Origin: Clostridium bovifaecis | Lineage (GTDB): Bacteria; Bacillota; Clostridia; Clostridiales; Clostridiaceae | Reading direction: 5' to 3' | DNA: 64,000 bases | Assembly (NCBI GenBank): GCA_009738435.1 | Contig: CP046522.1 | Location: 2,387,249 to 2,451,248, forward strand | Shown here: piece by piece, positions 17,163 to 26,911 of the stretch | How positions within the stretch are numbered: the stretch's first letter is position 1 | How the letters are laid out: each line of letters starts with the position of its first letter | Notes under the pieces: model-generated | What the model saw: the letters and a program-made list of their open reading frames with translations, nothing else | Databases searched by the model: none | What the model was told of the DNA's origin: nothing | Position numbers and translations under genes: made by a program

Positions 17163-17175
17163 ATCAAATTCCCCC

Positions 17176-17355
17176 TTATTCTAGTTCTTGCATATTTTCA
17201 TTTCTGTAATTATTTGTGTTTTTTATTGGTCCTTCGACAATAATCTTAGGTTCCCCATGTTTTTTAAGTGATATACTATTTTCTAAGCTTAATAAATAAT
17301 TAGTTGGTAAGTCTCCAAGATTTATCTTTACATTTTTCTTTAGAGCTTTACTCAT
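17176..17355 (-). CDS. Small hypothetical protein (59 aa)
   Basis: MSKALKKNVKINLGDLPTNYLLSLENSISLKKHGEPKIIVEGPIKNTNNYRNENMQELE, unrecognised. GAGAGGAG lies ahead of the ATG at 17355. Mixed charge with no membrane span. It forms a two-gene unit with 17028-17162. Confidence 0.55.
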   Translation of the reverse strand: MSKALKKNVKINLGDLPTNYLLSLENSISLKKHGEPKIIVEGPIKNTNNYRNENMQELE

Positions 17356-17412
17356 CTATTACACTCCTCTCTAATATTAATTTTCCCCCTAAAATAATCT
17401 TTATGCCTTCCT

Positions 17413-18324
17413 TCATGTTTCAAAAATTAATTCTTTAACCATAAGTTCCTCACCAAGCTTTGTATTTCTAAAAATTTCTTTGGTTTGTTCTAAAAACTCT
17501 TCTGGATTCTGGAGAAGTGGGCTAAAATGAGTAATCCATAGTTCTTTTACCTTTGCTTCTTTAGCAAGATAGGCACATTCTGAAAAAAGCATGTGTTTAT
17601 TTTCTTTTGCCTTATCCAGATAAGTATCATCTCCATACATGCCTTCACCTATAAACAAGTCCGAATCCTTTAAGAAATTTAAAAGCTCTAAAGTAGGTCT
17701 TGAATCTGTACAGTAACATAGTTTTATTCCTTTTCTTTCTTCATCTAACACCATGTCCGGAGTAAATGTCATGCTTCCTTCTTTGATTATTTCTCCCTTT
17801 TGAAGCTTATTCCAGAAAACTTTAGGGATATTGTTATCCTCTGCTTTTAATTTATTAAACTTTCTGCCTCTCATAACTTCAATACCGTAAGCTGCACATT
17901 CTATACTGTGCTCCACAGGAATTGCATTTATAAGATAATCCTTAAATTTAAAATTTTTAAGTCCATCCTCTCCCATTTCAATTAAACTTAATTCATAAGG
18001 CAATATTGGCGTTATCACTGTAAGTCCCTTCACTATTTCTTTCAAGCCTTTAGGTCCTATTATAGTCAATGGATCTGTTCTATTAGAGTTGCCAATAGTG
18101 CTTAACAGTCCTGGCAAACCTGCTATATGGTCAGCATGAAAATGAGTAATACAAATTATATCTATAGCCTTTAAACCCCATTTTAATTTTTTAAGTTGAA
18201 TTTGGGTTCCTTCTCCGCAATCTATAAGTATCATGCTACCTTTACAATTAATTATCAGAGAAGTTAAATATCTATTGGGAAGCGGCATCATGCCTCCAGG
18301 TGCTAATAAACAAACTTTTAACAT
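17413..18324 (-). CDS. rnz: Ribonuclease Z (tRNA 3' endonuclease)
   Basis: Metallo-beta-lactamase fold endonuclease that removes 3' trailers from tRNA precursors. The metal-binding motif HFHADH (His61, His63, Asp65, His66) is followed by IAGLPGLLSTIG, the RNase Z form of the region. The N-terminal LIDCGEGTQIQLKK motif is diagnostic, and the C-terminal ligand region LWITHFSP is present. The length (303) fits the short bacterial form. Nothing indicates a truncation. Confidence 0.93.
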   Translation of the reverse strand: MLKVCLLAPGGMMPLPNRYLTSLIINCKGSMILIDCGEGTQIQLKKLKWGLKAIDIICITHFHADHIAGLPGLLSTIGNSNRTDPLTIIGPKGLKEIVKGLTVITPILPYELSLIEMGEDGLKNFKFKDYLINAIPVEHSIECAAYGIEVMRGRKFNKLKAEDNNIPKVFWNKLQKGEIIKEGSMTFTPDMVLDEERKGIKLCYCTDSRPTLELLNFLKDSDLFIGEGMYGDDTYLDKAKENKHMLFSECAYLAKEAKVKELWITHFSPLLQNPEEFLEQTKEIFRNTKLGEELMVKELIFET

Positions 18325-18507
18325 ATCTTTGTCCTCATCGCTTTTATAGTATTTCTAGAGTAAAATTTATATTTCATTTTTTATAAATGACTAGGTAAAA
18401 TTAATTTATGTAAAAAATTAATTTATATAAAGTTTTTTAATTTTAAAATAAAAATTTAGTTAAAAAAGGAGAACAGCCATATATAATAGCCGTTCCCATT
18501 ACACTAT

Positions 18508-19425
18508 CTAACACTCAATTGAGTCTCTGTCCTTTTTATTCTTTTCTACAGAGATGATTTTATGAATTAACACAGCCACAGTATCATTTAGTATTATTAT
18601 CCCTTCACCTATTCTCGTTATAGTTCCATTTATACCTCTAAATAATTCATCTAAAGCCGAGGTATTTATTGTGAAATTTTTTCCTATTCTAGTAGCAAAA
18701 TATTCCCTAAGTGGTCGTTCACAGTATTCGCAATCCCCTCTTCTTTCCGTTTGCGGTACAGGTAATAAGGTAATTTGAGGCAGTGATCTAGAATAAATAC
18801 CTACTATTTGATAAATTGGAATTACAATATAATTATATGGAGTTTGTACGCTAACCAAAGAGTTTTCTATATTTAAAATTCTAGCCTCTAATATTGTACC
18901 TTGCTTTTCTGTTCCTATTTCTATATCTCCTGCCTCTAATTTTAATAATTGTTCTAATATATGCTGTATTGGCCTAACACAAATCTCTTTTAAACATTCT
19001 GCTGCTGGTCCTGGAGGCCCTTGTGGTCCTTGTGGTCCTCTTATTGCTTCTAAATCTTGTAATCCCTGAAGAGCCTGCAAGTCAGGCAACTCTTGTAGTG
19101 CTCCAAGCCTTTGACCCCCCTCTGTTTCCAATTTAGAATGTAGTATTTGTGGCAGTAATTGTTCTCCAAATGATTCCTCAGAATTAATATTAGTGTTCCA
19201 ATCCCACATATAATCTTCATCAAGATTTACATCTTCTTTGCTATAATTATCATCACTATTTTCCTCACTACTCCAAGTAAAATTCTCTTCTTCCCTATGA
19301 TCTTTATCCCATTTAAAGCCATCATCCCATTTATAATTTTCATCAGTTTTATAGTTGTTATCTTCCCATGTTTCATCATTTAACCCTGCATTCATGTCTA
19401 GTTCACAGGTATCATTATAATCCAT
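18508..19425 (-). CDS. Acidic protein with short collagen-like tract, possible spore-surface protein
   Basis: A 305-residue protein of unknown function. Residues 1-90 are strongly acidic and Trp/Asn/Asp rich. Residues about 105-140 form a three-residue periodic tract (LGA LQE LPD LQA LQG LQD LEA) that ends in true collagen triplets, IRGPQGPQGPPGP. The rest is a globular domain with CEYCERPLREYF and GINGTITRIGEGIIILNDTVAVLIHKII. Collagen-like tracts of this sort occur in exosporium and coat proteins of spore formers, so a spore-surface role is inferred. AAGGATG precedes the ATG. Confidence 0.7.
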   Translation of the reverse strand: MDYNDTCELDMNAGLNDETWEDNNYKTDENYKWDDGFKWDKDHREEENFTWSSEENSDDNYSKEDVNLDEDYMWDWNTNINSEESFGEQLLPQILHSKLETEGGQRLGALQELPDLQALQGLQDLEAIRGPQGPQGPPGPAAECLKEICVRPIQHILEQLLKLEAGDIEIGTEKQGTILEARILNIENSLVSVQTPYNYIVIPIYQIVGIYSRSLPQITLLPVPQTERRGDCEYCERPLREYFATRIGKNFTINTSALDELFRGINGTITRIGEGIIILNDTVAVLIHKIISVEKNKKDRDSIEC

Positions 19426-19816
19426 TTACTTCACATCCTTTTTCACTAAATTGCTTATTTTATGTCTTTTGTTCCTATATCTATAATATGCTTGTACATA
19501 TCTATAAGTTCGTAATTACCTAGGAAAAACAATGTAAAATATATTGATTATTTTAACTTATTTATTCTTTTTTCTATACTGCGTTTTTTATTCATTATAG
19601 CCATTCTAATAATTATAAAGCTAACAAAATATAAAATTAATTTTGTTAGCTTTATATATTAATATCACTTTAATTTGTTAGTTATTCTTATAGTTCATAC
19701 TGTATATTTTTTTCATCTAATAATACTTCGAGCCTAGCTTATACATCTTTAGAATTTAATTCTTTTTCTAACTTCTGCACTGCTCTTTTACAATTATTTC
19801 GTATAAGTTAAATACA
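19426..19816. other. Intergenic region with a hairpin and a possible decayed short gene
   Basis: It holds the hairpin at 19616-19654. The reverse strand between about 19808 and 19688 reads KRAVQKLEKELNSKDV, a stop, then ARLEVLLDEKNIQYEL in the same frame, which looks like a short helical gene with one in-frame stop and no visible start. Support is weak. Confidence 0.3.
19616..19654. terminator. 15-bp AT-rich hairpin terminator
   Basis: Arms 19616-19630 (TAAAGCTAACAAAAT) and 19640-19654 (ATTTTGTTAGCTTTA) pair perfectly around a nine-base loop. T-rich sequence follows on the plus strand. It is likely the end of the reverse transcript carrying the two small genes at 19817-20142. Confidence 0.6.
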
Positions 19817-19957
19817 TTATCTTACACCTGATCTTCTTTTTTGTTCCTTTGGTGATAACTCTTCACCTATTTCAATATTAGCTTTACGTGCTTCTTTTTG
19901 GTATTTTTCATTGATTTTATTCGTAGATTTTTTCTTGCTGTTTGCCTTCTTATCCAT
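19817..19957 (-). CDS. Small Lys-rich hypothetical protein (46 aa)
   Basis: MDKKANSKKKSTNKINEKYQKEARKANIEIGEELSPKEQKRRSGVR. AAGGAGA lies nine bases before the ATG. Highly basic with no hydrophobic span. Paired with the gene at 19984-20142 in the same direction, 26 bases apart. Resembles small acid-soluble-type spore proteins in size and composition only. Confidence 0.5.
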   Translation of the reverse strand: MDKKANSKKKSTNKINEKYQKEARKANIEIGEELSPKEQKRRSGVR

Positions 19958-19983
19958 ACTTGTTATCTCCTTGTATTATAAAT

Positions 19984-20142
19984 TTATTTGAATTGATTTC
20001 TAAGAGCACCTTTTCCATATCTTCTTTTTTTATCTGTACCTGGCATCCCCATATCTTCAAATGCTTCCATATTTACTTTTCCAAGTTCCCTTGAAAGTTT
20101 TTCTGCAACCATATGACTTTTTCCACTATTTTTATTTCCCAA
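19984..20142 (-). CDS. Small basic hypothetical protein (52 aa)
   Basis: Starts at TTG 20142 with GGAGGGG upstream and reads (M)GNKNSGKSHMVAEKLSRELGKVNMEAFEDMGMPGTDKKRRYGKGALRNQFK. Basic, Met/Gly/Lys rich, no membrane span. Unrecognised. The ribosome site and coding-like composition support it, and the neighbouring similar-sized gene suggests a spore-related pair. Confidence 0.55.
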   Translation of the reverse strand: MGNKNSGKSHMVAEKLSRELGKVNMEAFEDMGMPGTDKKRRYGKGALRNQFK

Positions 20143-20348
20143 ATCAACCCCTCCTTATCTTGCAGCCTATTACCTTATTATTTTAACCACTTTTTTTATA
20201 ATCATAGATTTATTTTTAAAGGGAAATATATTAATATATTTAATTTCCCTTAATTTCTACATAAAATATATAATTTCTTCATTTTTTATTATGTAATTTT
20301 GTCTATTTATGATATTATCTTATATATCTATAATGAAGGAGATTTAAT

Positions 20349-21674
20349 ATGAAAGGAAAAATAAAAGATTATTTTGTAATAGGCTTTGCTTTATTTGCTA
20401 TGTTTTTTGGGGCTGGTAATTTAATATTCCCTCCTACACTTGGAAGAATGGTAGGTTCCAGCTATTTTATATCTATACTTGGCTTTTTGATTACAGGAGT
20501 CGGTTTACCTTTGATGGGGATTTTATCCTGCATAAAAAGCGGAGGTGATTTTCAATCTATGGCTAGCAAGGTAGGAAGAATCTTTGCATTAATTACTACT
20601 TCTGCATTAATACTTGCTATAGGCCCAATGCTCGCTATACCAAGAACTGCTGCAACAACTTTTGAACTTAGCCTGCAGCCATTTTTTCCATCAATAAGTC
20701 CTTTTATAGCAATTTTATTGTATTTTATAATTAATCTTGTCTTTGTATTAAGACCTAGCTCTATAATAGATAATATAGGTAAGTTTCTAACTCCTGCCCT
20801 GCTGGTAATGTTGTCTTTAATTATAGTAAAGGGAATTGTATCTCCTATAGGAGAAATAGTCAATACTAACTATAATAATGTACTTTCTAATTCCCTACTT
20901 GAGGGATATCAAACTATGGATGCTATGGCATCAGTAATCTTTGCATCTATTATTATATCTTCTGTAAAAAGTAAAGGATATAAAACATCTTCAGAAATAT
21001 CCTTTGCAACAATAGCATCTTCTATAATAGCTGTTGTAGGTTTAAGCTTCATATATGGAGGGCTTTTATACCTTGGTGCGCAAACTACTGGTTTATTTTC
21101 TGGAGATATACCTAGAACAAAATTAGTTTCAGATATTTCTAAAAGTGTTTTGGGGAACTTTGGTGCTATTGCATTAGGTATATCTGTAGGCTTGGCTTGT
21201 TTAACTACTTCCATTGGGCTTACCGCTACAGGAGCGGAGTTTTTTACTAAACTTTCTAAAGGAAAAATTTCTTATACTACAAATGTAATTATTATTACAA
21301 TAGCTAGTATGGTAATAGCTCTTAGAGGTGTGGATATTATAATTTCCCTTGCAGCCCCTATTTTGCAAATACTATATCCTGTAGTAATTATTCTAATTAT
21401 AGTAAGCTTGTTTGGAAACTTTATAAAAAATAATAGGATTATAGCCATTACTGTTTATACTGCCTTAGCTGTTTCAATTTTAAGCACCTTTAATTCATTA
21501 ATGCCTAATGTTACACCTTTAAAAGCTATCTTGGAATTAATACCTTTAGCAAGCCTAGGCTTTGCTTGGGTAATACCCGCTTTAATTGCATTCTTAGTTT
21601 CTTATTTTTTATTTAGAAATAAGAAATTATCAGACAATACCAATTCTGATGAGGATTTAGAAAATGTATCCTAG
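20349..21674 (+). CDS. brnQ: Branched-chain amino acid transport system II carrier protein
   Basis: BrnQ/LIV-II secondary carrier importing Leu, Ile and Val with Na+ or H+. The 441-residue protein begins DYFVIGFALFAMFFGAGNLIFPPTLGRM, the hallmark BrnQ N-terminus, and has about 12 hydrophobic spans. GAAGGAG lies seven bases before the ATG. It is a single gene ended by the perfect palindrome at 21727-21766. It is the third branched-chain amino acid system in the window. No T-box was found upstream. Confidence 0.95.
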   Translation: MKGKIKDYFVIGFALFAMFFGAGNLIFPPTLGRMVGSSYFISILGFLITGVGLPLMGILSCIKSGGDFQSMASKVGRIFALITTSALILAIGPMLAIPRTAATTFELSLQPFFPSISPFIAILLYFIINLVFVLRPSSIIDNIGKFLTPALLVMLSLIIVKGIVSPIGEIVNTNYNNVLSNSLLEGYQTMDAMASVIFASIIISSVKSKGYKTSSEISFATIASSIIAVVGLSFIYGGLLYLGAQTTGLFSGDIPRTKLVSDISKSVLGNFGAIALGISVGLACLTTSIGLTATGAEFFTKLSKGKISYTTNVIIITIASMVIALRGVDIIISLAAPILQILYPVVIILIIVSLFGNFIKNNRIIAITVYTALAVSILSTFNSLMPNVTPLKAILELIPLASLGFAWVIPALIAFLVSYFLFRNKKLSDNTNSDEDLENVS

Positions 21675-21726
21675 GTCAATTTAATATATAATTATTAATG
21701 TTTTGCTATAATCAAACTTATAATAA

Positions 21727-21766
21727 ATAAAATGCTGAACTAAGCTAGCTTAGTTCAGCATTTTAT
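21727..21766. terminator. 40-bp perfect palindrome between brnQ and amidase gene
   Basis: Arms 21727-21746 and 21747-21766 are exact reverse complements, with core AATGCTGAACTAAGC. On the plus strand it is followed by TTATTTTTTT. It belongs to the hairpin family also seen at 1925, 38205 and 58843. Here a C-G pair (GAACTAAG/CTTAGTTC) replaces the T-A pair of other copies. It probably ends both convergent transcripts. Confidence 0.8.
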
Positions 21767-21851
21767 TTATTTTTTTCTTCTTCACCTTTTGTTTTAGTGA
21801 CTCCACCTTAAACTTTAAATTCTATATACTTGCTTCTGGCATGTTCTAACT

Positions 21852-22874
21852 TTAAAAAAGAACTTTCCATGTGCTTTGTCCTACTATTCCATCCACAGCA
21901 ATTCCTTTTGCACCTTGAAATCTTTTCACTGCAGCTTCTGTGTTTTTGCCGTAAATTCCATCCGCAACTCCTGCATTAAAGCCTAACTGATTTAGTTTTT
22001 GTTGAACTATTTTCACATCTTCTCCACTCATCATAGGAATAGTGTACCTTAATAATCTCTTTAATTCTGATTTAGGTTTAGATGCAGAATTCATTAAACT
22101 GTTCCATGTCTTCTCCCCTACAATTCCGTCTACCGTCAATGCTTTTGCCTTTTGAAATGCTCTCACAGCGGCTTCAGTATTTCTTCCATAAATTCCATCT
22201 ATATACCCTTTATGAAAACCTAATTCATTTAACCTTTTCTGAATTAACTTTATATCTTCTCCTTTCATCATAGGAGCTGTATACTTTACTAGCCTCTTTA
22301 AAACAGGACTTTCGATTTCTACCCTTGGAGAATTAGATACCTTTGGTAGGTTTTGTCCTAGCACTCCATAAACTACTGCTTCAGCACATTTTTGTCTTAT
22401 ATCTTCTTGTTTTAACTTTGATGTGTCCTCAATACTATCAATAAAACCAAATTCAATTAAAATTGCAGGCATCTTTGCAGTTCTTATGACATATAAATAA
22501 TCTCCACCTCTACCTTCTCTGCTCTTTAATCCTCTTGATTTAAATATCTCACTTAAACTTCTCTCAACTCTTGCAGCATACTCTTTTCCTTTACCGCCAT
22601 ATATAGAATGCCAGACTTCTACTCCTACTCCACCCCCTGAGTTTATATGGTTTGAAATAAAAATATCAGCTCCCCAGAAATTTGCCTCATCAGTTCTAGT
22701 ACTAAGTGGTACTGACTTATCAGCAGTTCTAGACATTCTAACTGTATGACCTAATTTTTCGAATAAAGCTTTTTCCTTTAGAGATATATCTAAATTTAAA
22801 TTTTTTTCAACAAGTCCATTCCCTACTGCGCCTGAGTCATTTCCTCCATGGCCTGGGTCTATATATATTTTCAT
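21852..22874 (-). CDS. N-acetylmuramoyl-L-alanine amidase with two peptidoglycan-binding repeats
   Basis: Zinc amidase of the amidase_3 (CwlC/LytC-type) family that splits the MurNAc-L-Ala bond. The catalytic domain (residues 1-175) has zinc ligand His in IDPGHGGNDSGA, SNHINSGGGVGVEVW and catalytic Glu in ILIEFGFID. Two PG_binding_1 repeats follow (about 190-260 and 268-340), each with GEDIKLIQ-type, LGF and YG(R/K)NTEAAV motifs. No signal peptide is present, which recalls mother-cell lytic enzymes such as CwlC that are released without one. A role in mother-cell lysis is inferred. Confidence 0.9.
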   Translation of the reverse strand: MKIYIDPGHGGNDSGAVGNGLVEKNLNLDISLKEKALFEKLGHTVRMSRTADKSVPLSTRTDEANFWGADIFISNHINSGGGVGVEVWHSIYGGKGKEYAARVERSLSEIFKSRGLKSREGRGGDYLYVIRTAKMPAILIEFGFIDSIEDTSKLKQEDIRQKCAEAVVYGVLGQNLPKVSNSPRVEIESPVLKRLVKYTAPMMKGEDIKLIQKRLNELGFHKGYIDGIYGRNTEAAVRAFQKAKALTVDGIVGEKTWNSLMNSASKPKSELKRLLRYTIPMMSGEDVKIVQQKLNQLGFNAGVADGIYGKNTEAAVKRFQGAKGIAVDGIVGQSTWKVLF

Positions 22875-23028
22875 TTAAACTCCCCTTTCTTAAATTGTAT
22901 AGCTTATCTAGCTCTATTTAATATATGCAGTTTAATATAGTTTTGTAATAATAGACTGAAAATCAACATATCTTTATTTATATAGAATGTCTATATATTT
23001 ATGTAAATGTGAAAGAGGTGAAAATGCT

Positions 23029-23510
23029 TTGAAAAAGGGCAGCTTTATATTTTTAGCATTAATATTAATTGGCAGCATCTTTTTAGCGCCAATCTTTATC
23101 TTAATAGAAAAAAACCAAATAACTATTATTATACAAATCTCCTAGCTAAAAACTTAACCTTAAACAAGAATTATGAAGTTAGAGTACTCGATACTAATTT
23201 TTATAAAACAGAGCATCTCGCTAAAGAAGATATAGATTTAATAGAAAAATTTCTAAAGGAACTCAGAAAACCTAACTTTATATCAAAGCCTGTATCCTTA
23301 GATGAAAAACCCAAATATAAAATATTCTTCAATTTCCCAGAAAATAAGGAGAAGTTTGTAATTAATATATATGATAGTGAATACATATCTATACAGCCAT
23401 GGGATGGGGAATTTATGATGGATTACATAAGCATGAAAAACATTCCTCTCCGATATAACTTATATAGTTTAGGAAGAAACGCCTTTGCAAAAGAACCAAA
23501 CTTTAATTAA
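23029..23510 (+). pseudogene. DUF4883-like lipoprotein/membrane protein, frameshifted at an A7 tract
   Basis: From TTG 23029 (AGAGGTG upstream) the frame reads MKKGSFIFLALILIGSIFLAPIFILIEK, a membrane anchor, then stops at TAG. From 23115 the -1 frame continues without a break to 23510: PNNYYYTNLLAKNLTLNKNYEVRVLDTNFY...YISIQPWDGEFMMDYISMKNIPLRYNLYSLG, which matches the clostridial DUF4883 pattern as I know it. The junction lies at A7 (23108-23114), read GA-A_AAA_AAC. One extra A would restore a 161-residue protein. Either a deletion, a sequencing error or frameshift expression. Function of the family is unknown. Confidence 0.7.
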
Positions 23511-23606
23511 TGCAAGTTAGTTGGTTAGCTGTTACATTATAAAATGAAGATAGTGGAAGAGCACAGAAACGAACATTACCTAAACTACTCCACCTTCTCC
23601 ACTAAT

Positions 23607-23653
23607 AAAAAATATAGTGTGTTGCCTTTTGTGGGCAACACACTATATTTTTT
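23607..23653. terminator. 20-bp hairpin terminator at the 3' end of the M16 peptidase gene
   Basis: Arms 23607-23626 and 23634-23653 pair perfectly (core TATAGTGTGTTGCC) with A-rich and T-rich ends on both strands. The right arm overlaps the stop codon of the reverse M16 gene (23652-23654). Just upstream, 23550-23600 contains GATAGTGGAAGAG and CTCCACCTTCTCCAC, pieces of the type B element interior. Confidence 0.85.
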
Positions 23654-26574
23654 ATTTAAACACTTCTACAAGTTCTTCAAATACTTCCTTATTATCTTTT
23701 AGCTTAGAAGAGTTTCCTAGAACGCATAAGTAGTTCTGGTCCATACAACCTTTTATCATATCTGCAAAGGCTCTTATGTCCTCCTGCTTACAATTTAATA
23801 CCTCATCTCTTTCCTTTTGCACATCCTCATGGGTAACTTTGCTTAGATAATAGGCTAAAGCCTTCTCTGATTTTGAGGATGGAGTTAGAGGCGAATCTAA
23901 ATTGCTTATTGTACCTATTATATACTTAGTCATTTCTCTCTCGTCTGCTTTGAAGTTTCTTAAATATTCCTCAGATCTATCATAAACTTCTATAGTCTCC
24001 TTTAAGTTAGGATCTCTATAAGAACCAAAAAACATATTTCCGCTTCTTCCAAAGCTAGCAAAGGCTCCATAAGCACCTCCAAGGACACGTATTTTACTCC
24101 ATAAATAGTCTAAACTTTCTATGGTCTTCAATACCTGTAAACTCCCTTTGTATTCGTATCCTAAATCTCTAAAATTGTATCCTTTAATTACATATTGAAC
24201 GTCACCTTGAGTTAATAATCCCTCATTCTTACTCTTAAATTCAATTTTATATTCGTTTATTTTAAGATCATTATTTCTTAATTTACTTAAGAATGATACT
24301 AAATCTTCTTCTATGATTTTGTAGTCTTCTTCATCAAGTGCTACACTTATGATTAAATTTTTCCTATTAAAAATAGCTCTCTCTACCTCTTGAAGATTTT
24401 TTATGATTTCCTCAGCTTTACTATCAAAGTTCTTCTCTAGTCCTTCAATGAATTCATAAAATTCTAATCCAGATATAAGCTCTTCATATTTTCCAACTGG
24501 TGAAAAGTAAGAAAATAATCTATTTGCAGCTACTATATGTCCAGCGTCAAATATAGCCATTTCTAAACGCGACTTCATTTCCTGTATAATTTCCTTTAAT
24601 CTCTTCTTATTATCTAAACTAGTGCGTACAAGCATTTCCTCTAAAAGTTCTAATAGCTTAGGAACCTTGTCAACTAAAGCTTTTGATTTTACAATGAACT
24701 TAGGAACATATTCTCCCTTTGTTCCATTTTGTATAAAAGTAGCCGATGAAAATCCTATTCCACCAGTATAAATATTTATCTCATTAGATAGATCACTATA
24801 ATCATATTTTTCTGTTCCTATTCTTCCCAATATCCCTGATAGAAGTCCTATATACGGTATAAGTTTTTCCTCTACTGTTCTAGTATCAAATACAAGCTTA
24901 ATATGTGCAATCTTATTTGTAAACATGGAGTGAAGAAGCAAAGTATTATCTCCTATTGATCTTTTTTCTAATGGCAGCTGTTCTGCTTTTGGATTAATAT
25001 CCTCTAAAGAAAGCAGTGGTATTTTCTCTAAGTCCTCCTTAGATTCTTCAGTAGTCTGTCTTTCTCTTAAATCAATAGTTTGCTTTATCATAGTTTTTAT
25101 TTCCTCTTTAGGTAGAGAAGCTTTATATTCTCTTAACTTATTTCTAAGCTTTTCACTTCTCTCCTCTGCAAGGCCAGCTTTAGGGTTTAAGATAAGCAAT
25201 GTGCCATGATTGGCATTTATTAAATACTCTTCAATAAGCTTTTCAAAGTAATCTCCAGTTAAAGCTGATTTCATTTTACTTAAAGCTTCCTCATACTCTA
25301 AATAGGTTAATGGATGATTGTCGTACAGCCAACTATCCATGGCCTTAGTATAATATAATAGTCCTTTGGGATAGCTTCTAGTATCCCCTTCCCTTAACCT
25401 AAATTCCTTTATATTAATACATGCCTCAATTAATTTTTTATCTATTCCATTTTTCACAAGAGATTTTAAAGTATCAAAAACTATTGCCTTAAACTCGTCT
25501 TTTCTGCTTTCATTAGAGTTTTTAACCACAATGCTAAATACTGGTTGAAGTATGCCGTGATCAAAAAAACCATATACATCTTTACCTATATTTCTCTCAA
25601 TAAGAGCTTTTTTAAGAGGTGCTGCTGGCGTTTCTAAAAGAAGATATTCAAGTATTTCAAAAGCCAAGTATACTTCAGAATTGTTTTCTTTAAAGCCAAA
25701 GTTTAAACTTAAGAATGCTTTGTCATTCCCTGCATCCTCTTGGGATACTGGATACTCTGCTTTTATTTCTTTTATTTCTCCAAAAGGTTTCTGATAGTTA
25801 ATATTGGAATGTACTTCTTTTTTCTCAAATTCATTCAAATACTCTTCATTTATAAACTTAAGTTCCTTATCTAAATCGCCATTCCCATATAAATATATAA
25901 CTATTGGATGGATGATAAAACTTCTTATGAAAGTCTAAGAATTGTTCGTTTGTTAAATTAGGAATATATTCAGGATCCCCTCCTGATTCTACTCCATAGG
26001 TAGTATCCGGGAATAGAGATTCTTGAATTTTTCTGTAAAGGACATCTTCTGGTGAAGAGAAGGCTCCCTTCATTTCATTATAAACTACTCCTTTGTAGGT
26101 TATCTCTTCTTCCTCATTATTAAGCTCATAATGCCATCCTTCTTGAGCTAATATTTCAGGATACTTATATATGTTAGGATAAAAAACTGCATCTAAATAT
26201 ACATCCATTAGATTAAAAAAGTCCTTTTCATTTCTGCTAGCTACAGGATATATAGTCTTATCTGAAAAAGTCATAGCATTTAAAAAAGTATTCAATGAAC
26301 CCTTAGCAAGTTCAACAAAAGGGTCTTTTATAGGAAACTTCCTTGAGCCGCATAATACTGAATGCTCCATTATATGAGGCACACCGGTGCTGTCACTTGG
26401 TGGAGTTCTAAAACCTATTGAAAACACTTTATTATCATCATCATTTTGTAAATTTAATAGTCTTGCTCCACTTTTATCATGCTCAAATATCCTAGCTGTA
26501 GAGTTTATTTCTTCAACTTCTCTCTGTTCAATCAGTCTAAATCCGTGATAGACTTTATTTAGTTCAAACTCCAT
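23652..26574 (-). pseudogene. M16C insulinase-type zinc metallopeptidase (presequence protease family), frameshifted
   Basis: Large clam-shell metallopeptidase of the PreP/M16C family (about 970 residues). The N-terminal part (26574-25867, 235 codons) has the inverted zinc motif HIMEH (His67, Glu70, His71) and the distal region VVYNEMKGAFSSPED. The frame is lost at a TA-rich run (25886-25899), where SNSYIFIWEWRFR replaces the expected SYIYLYGNGDLDKELKF. The downstream frame then carries the remaining ~735 codons to 23652 intact. A two-base (TA) loss explains it. Since the rest is undamaged, this is recent or a sequencing error. Family proteins degrade oligopeptides in the cytosol. Confidence 0.85.
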
Positions 26575-26911
26575 TTAACTGCCTCCTTTATTTTATGTAC
26601 ACGTTTATATTTTACCAAAATTTTCACCAAAATATTAGGCTTTTTATTAAATATAGTATGGCCTTTCGAAATAAAAAGTATGTTATACTAAGGGACTTGC
26701 ACTTTAGCATAATATACCTTCTTTAAAGTTCATTTATATGACTTATAAATAAACTTTCTTTATTTTCTAAGTCTTATTTTATTTTTTGTTCATAGTTATA
26801 TCAAAAGTTTTGGTTTCAGTACAGAAAATATGGAACTGTTAAATTTCTTTATTATGAGGTATATTTATATATAATTAGTAATTACTAAAGATATTGAAGA
26901 GAGGTGATAAA
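26575..26911. other. AT-rich intergenic region, divergent promoters
   Basis: About 335 bases between the divergent M16 and PHP genes. No frame with a ribosome site and no strong hairpin were seen. TA-rich promoter-like boxes such as TATACT (about 26690) are present but cannot be ranked. Confidence 0.4.

Noticed and set aside
19688..19808. Short helical frame with one in-frame stop
   Set aside because: No start codon or ribosome site; too short to call a pseudogene with confidence.
20552..21214. Two ~100-codon reverse frames inside brnQ
   Set aside because: Antisense shadows of an unambiguous brnQ; no ribosome sites.
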